DNA of 64,000 nt, from positions 744,001 to 808,000 of the forward strand of contig JAAROD010000058.1 in the NCBI GenBank assembly GCA_012274445.1, in the 5' to 3' direction. The notes under the pieces were generated by a model, which was not told where the DNA came from, did not search any database, and saw only the letters and a list, made by a program, of their open reading frames with translations. The position numbers and the translations under genes were made by a program. This document shows, in pieces, positions 56,560 to 64,000 of the stretch (the first letter of the stretch is position 1; each line of letters begins with the position of its first letter). This stretch comes from Sclerotiophoma versabilis. Taxonomy: Eukaryota > Ascomycota > Dothideomycetes > Pleosporales > Didymellaceae.

Positions 56560-58560
56560 ATGATGGCGGAGGATACTGAACGCCGATCCTCGATCATGGC
56601 GCACGCGCTCGACGGACTCTCAAATGCACCACGGATAGAAAGAGAGGGGCATTGGACACCAGAAGGCTCATCTGATATGGACGTCGACGGTGCCACCCAA
56701 TTGCGAGCGACAGCGAAGATGGATGCCAGCGGGAATCGAAGTGGGAACACAACAGCAATACCATCTGACGACAGTGAGGATGGGGCGTATGAGGACAAGG
56801 GAGACAAGAACAGACATAACAAACAGAGGAAGAGCATACAGGTTTTGATTGACGATTCGGGCAAGAAGATTCGGCATAACCTCACAGCTGAGGACTTTCG
56901 GGAGATCATGCGTTCTGGTATGCAGAAGGAGGTGGAAAAGCTTAGCGGGAGGTCCAAGGCTAGACTTCGAGACTTGGTCTTTACCCGTCAATTCACGACT
57001 TTCGACCGACAAAACCCCAGTGCATCGCAATCGCCCTTCCATGGATTCTTCACGCTGTTCTGGATCGCGATGGCACTGCTGCTTACACGGATCGCGGCGT
57101 GGAACTACAAGGAGGAGGGTTCGGTCTTCGGAAAGGCAGAAATATTACACTTGATGGTAGATCGCGACCTGTTCGTACTATTGGCAACAGATGTAGCTAT
57201 GTGTGTTGCCACCAGCTTTGGTTTTTTCTTGCACAGAGCTATTGCTGCAGGCTACTTGTCGTGGAGCGGCTCAGGATGGATCATTCAGTCCGTGTGGCAA
57301 GTGTTCTTCACGGGGTTCGTCATTTTCTGGACGTTTTGGCGAGAGTGGCCTTGGACACATACTGTCTTTGTTGTCTTGCACGTCTTTGTACTGCTTATGA
57401 AGCAGCATGCCTACTCGTTCTATAACGGCTACCGTAAGCCTACCGCTCAATTCTGCTGACCATTCACTGACCCTTTTCCAGTGTCGCGTGTGTATCGCAG
57501 GCGTAGTCTGCTCGAACAGAAGCTCCACCAACTTGACGACATGAATGCACACCAAGGCCTTTCGCCTACCTCGCCCAATGCAGAGTCACTGGCAGCAACC
57601 GGCGTCGACGATCCAGACCACGATGGCTTAACGCATCGCAAAAGTGGTGGCCCAAAATATTCAACCGACTTCTCAACAGAGGAATCACAGATCGCATCTA
57701 TTGGCCATGCCATTGAGAAGTGCGAGCCGCTCGATGCTGAACAGATTCAAGCCTTCCATCGTGTTCTCAACACCGAGGTGGTGATACTGGATGAAGAACT
57801 CCGCGGCAAGTGTACCTCGATCGAAAACATGTACCCAAACAACCTGACATTGTACAACTTCATCGAGTGGACATGCTTGCCTACCCTTGTCTACGATCTC
57901 GAGTATCCTCGCCAGGAAAAAATTAATTGGTGGTATGTTGCGGAGAAGACTGCCGCTACACTGGGGGTCATCTGGATTATGATTGTCGTGTCACAAGCGT
58001 ATATCTATCCAGTTGTCGTTGAGACCACGAGGCAGAAAGACGCAGGCATGTCACTTGACGAACGCTGGAAAGAGTTCCCATGGGTGGTCAGCGACATGTT
58101 ATTTCCTATGCTGCTTGAACAACTTCTCTCTTGGTATGTCATCTGGGAGTGCCTTCTCAATGTCCTGGCTGAGATCACACGCTTTGCCGATCGTGGTTTC
58201 TATGGCGACTGGTGGAACAGCGTGAGTTTTGACCAGTATGCGCGCGATTGGAACCGACCGGTCCATAACTTCCTATTGCGCCACGTCTACCACTCTTCAA
58301 TCTCTTTTTTCCATTTGTCTAAGATGCAGGCCACCTTCTTCACTTTTCTGCTCAGCGCGATAGTCCATGAGGTGCTCATGTTTTGTATCTTCCACAAGGT
58401 CAGAGGGTATCTCTTTACGTTCCAGCTGACGCAACTTCCGCTCGCTGCGTTTATGAAGACGAGGTGGATGAAAGGGAGGCACACGCTGGGCAACGTGATC
58501 TTCTGGTTCGGTTTGTTTATTGGACCTAGTGTGATTACGAGTCTATATCTAATTGTATAA
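56560..58560 (+). CDS. ARE2: Sterol O-acyltransferase (MBOAT family, Are1/Are2-like)
   Basis: Exons are 56560-57433 and 57482-58560 with a 48-nt intron, giving 650 residues. The N-terminal 150 residues are hydrophilic and acidic. Multiple membrane helices follow from about 165 (GFFTLFWIAMALLLTRIAAW). Family motifs are present: TLYNFIEWTCLPTLVYDLEYPR, FYGDWWN at 531-537 (the FYxDWWN signature), RDWNRPVHNFLLRHVY and the active-site H587 in SAIVHEVLMF. The enzyme esterifies ergosterol with fatty acyl-CoA in the ER for storage in lipid droplets. The FYxDWWN-type motif and length fit sterol rather than diacylglycerol acyltransferase, but DGAT1 is the nearest alternative. A loop after helix 4 (DDMNAHQGLSPTSPNAES) carries Ser/Pro sites. 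Confidence 0.92.
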
Positions 58561-58979
58561 CGTAGCTTGTGTATATTAAGGTAGTGACCGTAGAGTAGGT
58601 CAGATACGATACTGTTACATCTGGTGGGGTCTTATCAGTCGCACGGCAACACGCTTGAGCAAACATGTTATTCAGAAAAATCGAGGTGTTGAGCAGACAG
58701 CCTATAAGCCAGAGGTTCTCCAAAGCGTATGTAAGGTTGCGAGTTGGTAATCGAAAAGTATGGTGGATGGCTACAATCAACTGTAACAAGGAAGGGCGCC
58801 TAGCCGTTGCCCCACATTGATGGAGCTATGGTAGCTTAGCTTCGTCATGCCGATCGCCAGGGACCAAACTGCAAAGCGCGCCACAGCGTGATTGCTCCTG
58901 CTCTTGCCTCCAGTTTCCCTCTCCCTTGATATTTCCCCAACACTTGTAATCTTTAAATCCCAAGTTTACAACACAAGAC
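58561..58979. other. Intergenic between sterol acyltransferase and UBP14
   Basis: This is 419 bases with the acyltransferase 3' UTR and the UBP14 promoter. Nothing further was seen. Confidence 0.55.
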
Positions 58980-61530
58980 ATGGCGTGCGTGCACGTGAAT
59001 ACGCCAGGTAATATGTTGCGTTGCTATTCACCCCGCAACACCGTATATTTACATGTTTACAGAGCTTCGCCCGCCTGGACCAAACCAGTCAGTGTATCGT
59101 GAGGATTGCACTCAGTGCTTTGATTCGATCGTGAGTGTTATCAATATATTGAATACCTCTGGGCTTACTCAAAACCCAGGACGATCCCACGGGTCTCGAC
59201 GTGTGCTTATACTGCTTCAACGGTGGATGCACAGCAGATCGCGCCCATTCACTCCTCCACGTGTCGGCTACAAACCACCCCCTAGTGCTGAACATCAAGC
59301 GTACTCGTAAGCACATTTCACGCGAAGAACCGCCAGCGAAGATCACGAAGCTCTCGATTGCCGCCGAAACCGAAACCGATCGCTACGACACCACCACCAC
59401 GGTCAAGTGCTACGAATGCGGCGTCGACGACGTGGACAAGAGTTCTGGGAAGCTCCCGGGCCTCGTTGATGCCGTTCTCAACGCCAACACATTTGCTAGG
59501 CAAGAGGAAGTCAAGGCATGGGAGCAGGAGATGACTGCCTGTGAGCACACTCTCTGCTTGGAACAGCAAGAAGCACGGCAGATTGAGTCTGGTGCTCTCG
59601 GACATTGTTCTGAGTGCGAGCTCAACGAGAACCTCTGGCTGTGCTTGAGCTGTGGCAACCTCGGTTGTGGGCGACAGCAGTTTGGTGGCATTGGGGGCAA
59701 CTCGCACGGCGTAGGGCATACAAAGGCGACGGGACATCCAGTTGCTGTCAAGCTGGGCTCCTTGACTGCCGATGGAACCGCAGACATCTACTGCTATTCC
59801 TGCGATGAAGAGCGAGTCGATCCGGAGCTTCCGAATCACTTGGCGCACTGGGGCATTAACATCAAGGACCGAGTGAAGACGGAGAAGAGCTTGACGGAGA
59901 TGCAGGTTGAGCAAAATCTGAGGTGGGAATTCGCTATGACGACGGAGGATGGTAAAGAGCTGAAGCCTTTGTTCGGCTCGGACTTCACTGGACTCAAGAA
60001 CTTGGGCAACAGCTGCTACCTCAACAGCACACTGCAGGCATTGTTTGCGATACCAGAGTTCAGAGATCGCTACTACCTTCCTGAGCAAGGCCCACCTGAT
60101 ACGCCGCTTCCTGCTGAGGATCTGGAGACTCAGCTTCGCAAGATTGCCGACGGCTTGATCTCTGGTCGATACTCAAAGCCAGACAGCGATGTCACTGTCA
60201 CCGAGAATTCTCCCGAGGTTCCGCACCAGCGTGGTTTGGCACCGGCTATGCTGAAGCACCTGATTGGGCGAGGACATGCAGAGTTCTCTACGATGCGACA
60301 GCAGGATGCGTTTGAGCTGCTGCTTCACCTTCTTAAGCTCATCTCCCGGTCACAGCATGTTGCGCCTCTCAAGGATCCTGTCAATGCTTTCAGATTCGTC
60401 ATGGAGCAGCGTCTCCAGTGCATCAGTTGCAAGCGAGTCCGCTATCGATCAGACGAACAGGAGAACATCTCCATCCCTGTGCCTATTCGAAGAATACCAA
60501 ATGATGCGCAGATGGAGGCTACCGATAGTGAAGGCAAAGAGAAGGAGAAGGATGAGTTTGAGTCTGTCACGTTGAAAGAGTGCCTTGACATCTTCACGGC
60601 TGAAGAGATGGTCGAGCTCACGTGCGGTGCTTGCGGCAGCAAGGATGGCTTCACAAAGAGGAGCATGTTCAAGACATTCCCTTCCGTCCTGGCTGTCAAC
60701 GCCCGCCGGTTCGAGATTGTCAACTGGGTGCCCACGAAGCAGGACGTTCCGGTCATTGTCAACGACGAAGCGATACCTTTCGACACATACAAGTCACATG
60801 GTCAACAGGGTAACGAAGAGCTGCTTCCCGACGACGCAGACAGTGGAAGCTCCTCCAAGTGGACGCCAAACGAGGCTGCGCTGTCGATGCTCGAGGCCAT
60901 GGGCTTCCCTCGTGTGAGATGCGAGAAGGCACTGCATGCTACCGGCAATGAAGACCCAGAAGCTGCATCCAATTGGCTCTTTGCCCACATGGAAGACCCT
61001 GATATCGATGATCCTGTCGACTTTAACGCTGGTAGCGAAGGAGGCTCTGGCGGTGGTGCACCAAGTACAGTTGATCCAGAGAAGGTTGAAATGCTGAGTG
61101 GCATGGGCTTCAACGCTCCACAAGCTCGGCAGGCTCTGAAAGAGACCGGAGGAGACATGGAGCGAGCTGTTGAGTGGCTTTTCAGTCACCCCGAGGCTAC
61201 CGGTGATTTTGGTGATGATACAAGCGCAGAGGTGAGTCTATGTCATCCACATGGTATTCTGCGAACTAACACATGTAGGCACCTGCTACATCACAAGAGA
61301 AGTTGCAGCCGGGAAGTGACCAGCTGCCGGCAAACTTCCAGTTACAGTCCATTGTCTGCCACAAGGGTAGTTCTATCCATGCTGGGCACTACGTTGCATT
61401 CGTTCGCAAGCAACTACCTGACGAACAGGACGCTGCTTGGGTACTTTTCAACGACGAGAAGGTAGCAAAGGCTGCCGATATTGATGAGATGAAGAAGTTT
61501 GCATATGTGTATTTCTTCAGGCGTTTGTAA
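58980..61530 (+). CDS. UBP14: Ubiquitin-specific protease Ubp14 / USP5 (isopeptidase T)
   Basis: Exons are 58980-59007, 59063-59130, 59180-61231 and 61279-61530, giving 799 residues. Recovering the first two short exons gives MACVHVNTPELRPPGPNQSVYREDCTQCFDSIDDPTGLDVCLYCF, the conserved family start. A variant and a canonical UBP zinc finger follow (HCSECELNENLWLCLSCGNLGCGR, HPVAVKLGSLTADGTADIYCYSCDE). The catalytic Cys box is GLKNLGNSCYLNSTLQALF with C311, and the His box HAGHYVAFVR has H753. Two UBA domains (about 585-625 and 650-690: LSMLEAMGFPRVRCEKAL, VEMLSGMGFNAPQARQAL) lie between. Ubp14 takes apart free polyubiquitin chains, recognising the free Gly-Gly end with the zinc finger, and so keeps proteasomes unblocked. 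Confidence 0.96.
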
Positions 61531-62023
61531 GACGGGCGGTCTAGGTGCATTGATGAGGCTAGCATAGCGGAGGCGGAGTTGACTGCGATTGGCGCGTTCG
61601 AGGCTGCCAAATCAAAAGAGGGACATTACGGAGCACAATTGTAGAGATCATGAAGCCGTTCGAAGACGACAATATTACGGTCACAACGACTTCCTTGAAA
61701 TGACTGAGCGCTTGGTGTTCGATCTGATTATGCATGTGATGACAACCATGGTTCATCTGATAAGAAGCTGCCTTCGGAGATGGCGCTCGGCGCTCGGCGG
61801 ACAGCTCGCTTCTCCGACAGATGATGTGGGGTTTGGTCATAGCTTGCATTACATCGCCGAGATTCGCAGAGGCGATAAGTGACATCTTTTCCCTTCGATA
61901 TCATCGACCCTCATTACACCAACATCACCTACACCCACCTTTCCACGCTTCGATCATCCATTGCACTCTATTGACTGCAAACGTTCGGAACACCTCACAA
62001 CCACCCATATACACATTTTCGCC
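61531..62023. other. Intergenic between UBP14 and ISU1
   Basis: This is 493 bases with the UBP14 3' UTR and the ISU1 promoter and pyrimidine-rich 5' UTR. No gene was seen; the open frames are shadows. Confidence 0.55.
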
Positions 62024-62790
62024 ATGTTCAGGAGAGTCGCAGCAGCAGTTCCCGCCCAGGCCGGCCGAGTGCTCGCAACCGCCGCCAGACCCAGCATCGC
62101 ATCGCCCCTCCGCACAGCAGCACCCACAGTATCAGCAGCCGGCAGGCGGCAATACCACGAGAAAGATAAGTTGCACTTTTGCGCAATGCTGGCGATGGAG
62201 GAGGAGCGGCAAGGGTCGGAGACATTTCCGAGCCGCACCTCACCTATTTACTGGCGCACAACTTACCAGAGTGACAAGCTAACGTTCGCAGCACTGCTTG
62301 ATCACTACAGCCGTCCCCGTAATGTTGGCTCCATGTCGAAGACTGACTCTGATGTCGGTACCGGTCTCGTTGGCGCACCCGCATGCGGCGACGTCATGAA
62401 GTTGCAGATCCGTGTCGACCCCAACAACAACACCATTAGCGATGTCAAGTTCAAGACATTCGGCTGCGGTAGTGCCATCGCAAGTTCGAGTTACTTGACC
62501 GAATTGGTGCGCGGTATGACCCTGGAGGATGCGGCAAGGATCAAGAACACCGAGATTGCGAAGGAGCTGTGTCTGCCGCCTGTCAAGCGTAAGTTTTGAA
62601 GTCTCGATGCGGGTGGCGTATACGTTGCTGACCCCCAGAAGTTCACTGCTCCATGCTTGCAGAAGACGCCATCAAGTCCGCCATCTCGAACTACTACACC
62701 AAGAACCCCAAGGCCCGCGCAACAGATCTCGGCGGCAAGTCGGCACCGCTGCCCAAGGTCGAGGTCGAGACCGTCTCTGCTACTGCGTAG
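62024..62790 (+). CDS. ISU1: Mitochondrial iron-sulfur cluster scaffold Isu1
   Basis: Exons are 62024-62165, 62295-62588 and 62642-62790, giving 194 residues. Residues 1-43 form a mitochondrial presequence (MFRRVAAAVPAQAGRVLATA, no acidic residues). The scaffold core has the three cluster-binding cysteines C78 (GAPACGD), C105 (FGCGSA) and C148 (HCSM), and the LPPVK site for the Hsp70 partner. Isu1 builds [2Fe-2S] clusters with Nfs1, frataxin and ferredoxin. The first intron has AT-AC ends (ATAAGT...GCAGCAC); only this junction restores HEKVLDHYSRPRNVG without extra residues. Read through, the 129-nt segment is in frame and stop-free and would insert 43 residues into a core that is invariant in the family. 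The second intron ends in a tandem CAGAAG acceptor; use of AAG gives the conserved PPVKLHCSM. Confidence 0.93.
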
Positions 62791-64000
62791 ATGATGATGG
62801 AGGATGAATGAAATTGACATTGATACCAGGAGAAGGAAGAAATATTATGTGGAGATGGAAAGGTTCAACGAGCGAGACGTCGAACGATGTACAAAAACCT
62901 ACCTTGCGTGCTATTGATATCACGTCTTTCGCTTCTCAGTTCTGTCAGGACAGGTTCGGCGTTTGTGCGTTTGTGGCGGCCGCAAGACTGAGGTGGGGGC
63001 AGCTTGAAGCCAATTGAGATAAATATGAAGCAATGAATAAAAAGATGAAAAGAACGCGAAATGTGCCGAGATGATGATTCAACTGAACTGTCAGTCCTTA
63101 TAAGATCGCATCAGGAGAGTACCTTGATGACTACATGGTTTTATCTGATAAGAGGAGTCGAATCGGTGTTGTCTAGGAGCAGCGTCAGATCTTTATGTTG
63201 CCTGAATACGGCGGATCTGGATCTGCCATACACACGCTTGTGTGAGCTGAGTGTCACGCCACTTGGCGGCAAGGCTGTGGGGGACGCCCAGAATCTGATA
63301 ACGGATTCAAGATGACATACAAAGTGATGCTGGACGATGACGCAGAAGCAGAAGTTTTCATATTGCCGTTTGGCCAGCTTTCGTAGTGCGAAGCCATGTA
63401 TTGTTTCTTGGGAGGTATTCAGAGTAGTTGTGGATAGTTCACATGATGTGATGTGTGAAGATGACTACAATGAGTTATAGAGACTGTTTAGTGATCTTTT
63501 GGGGCCATTGAGGTCCTCCAGACTTTACGTGAGACCGCCTGACAGTGACAGCTCAGTGCACTTCAATTCTCAGTCATTGACATGTTGCACCAGGTTTCAA
63601 TGTTTTGCTTTGCATGTACTACGCTTGCTGCTCGACCTGACTAACTATGTTGTTACAAGCCGTCCTCCTTTCGTCTAGCTACAATGAAGGAAGGAACGGA
63701 TGTGTGCTAAATACCAGCTGAACGCCAACGCCTTCGCTGTAAAGTCAAAGGGGGAATACGCCGATCTTGGTTCCATGCAGCAGTACGAATGCAGTTCTTG
63801 CGCGCTGTACCATATATCACCGCTTCTCTGCTCTAGAACCTTATCAGATCTCGTGTTTCGGCAAGGAAGGGGCTTTCCATACTGGTCTCTACTAGAGATG
63901 AACGACCCTGAGTGCGAAAAGCCAATTGTGATGCTCTCTATAAAAAGCCGGAATTCAACGATCCCATAAGCATATCTCTTGTCATCTCGAAGCTGAGCCA
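62791..64000. other. Right-edge region without recognised gene
   Basis: This is 1.2 kb after ISU1. The largest frame (63700-63969, plus, starting ATG at 63700) has Cys residues but no domain, signal peptide or intron evidence. The region may be the promoter of a gene beyond the window. Confidence 0.5.

Noticed and set aside
62166..62291. ISU1 read as one continuous exon with a 42-43 residue insertion
   Set aside because: The insertion would sit in the middle of an invariant sequence; excising it with AT-AC ends restores the consensus exactly.
63700..63969. 89-codon frame at the right edge
   Set aside because: It has no domain or signal peptide; the upstream context is not informative.
1..64000. 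CRISPR arrays, rRNA genes, intact transposons, riboswitches
   Set aside because: I looked for repeat-spacer patterns, 5S-like sequence, transposase or reverse-transcriptase motifs and terminal repeats and saw none.

Overview
The window is a gene-dense piece of a filamentous ascomycete nuclear genome (Pezizomycotina; Dothideomycetes is my guess from general protein resemblance and is not proven). The evidence is eukaryotic genes on both strands with short introns (mostly 43-62 nt, GTATGT/GTAAGT/GTGAGT donors, CTRAC-like branch sites), no operons, a eukaryotic type II tRNA-Ser, and fungal families such as Ssr4, Zn2Cys6 regulators, Pex7, Pol5 and tyrosinase. Gene models were assembled by hand: reading frames were joined at splice sites, and exon lengths were checked to give continuous frames.

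Layout. 0-5.4 kb: a kelch-repeat membrane protein running off the left edge and a secreted tyrosinase, both on minus. 6.6-10.3 kb: Ssr4 (SWI/SNF-RSC) and the mitochondrial rRNA methyltransferase Mrm2, minus. 11.2-16.5 kb: a GPI-anchored Cys-rich secreted protein and a large RS/glycine-alanine repeat protein (DUF3824 type), plus. 17.4-20.2 kb: PEX7 (minus) and an AlkB-like dioxygenase with CUE and GRF domains (plus) share a 294-bp divergent promoter. 21.4-28.4 kb: a Zn2Cys6 transcription factor and Pol5/MYBBP1A, minus. 28.4-31.8 kb is a 3.4-kb gene-free stretch. 31.8-39.4 kb holds three cell-cycle or replication genes, CDC25, SLD5 (GINS) and RPA1, with a dienelactone hydrolase divergent from RPA1. 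39.9-43.7 kb: a quinone oxidoreductase, tRNA-Ser(AGA) and a small membrane protein. 43.8-49.8 kb: CSN12/PCID2 (minus), a flavin monooxygenase (plus) and a TM9SF/EMP70 protein (minus). 50.6-55.6 kb: NCS-1, MED4, a decayed coding remnant and a seven-helix membrane protein. 56.6-62.8 kb: sterol O-acyltransferase, UBP14 and the Fe-S scaffold ISU1, all plus.

The genes are mainly housekeeping and do not form one pathway; no biosynthetic cluster, transposon with intact coding sequence, CRISPR or rRNA was seen. The most unusual signal is in ISU1. Its first intron appears to have AT-AC ends (ATAAGT at the 5' end, CAC at the 3' end), and only that splice restores the invariant HEKVLDHYSRPRNVG junction. 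SLD5 has a GC-AG intron. NCS-1 begins with an 11-nt coding exon followed by a 506-nt intron, long for this genome.
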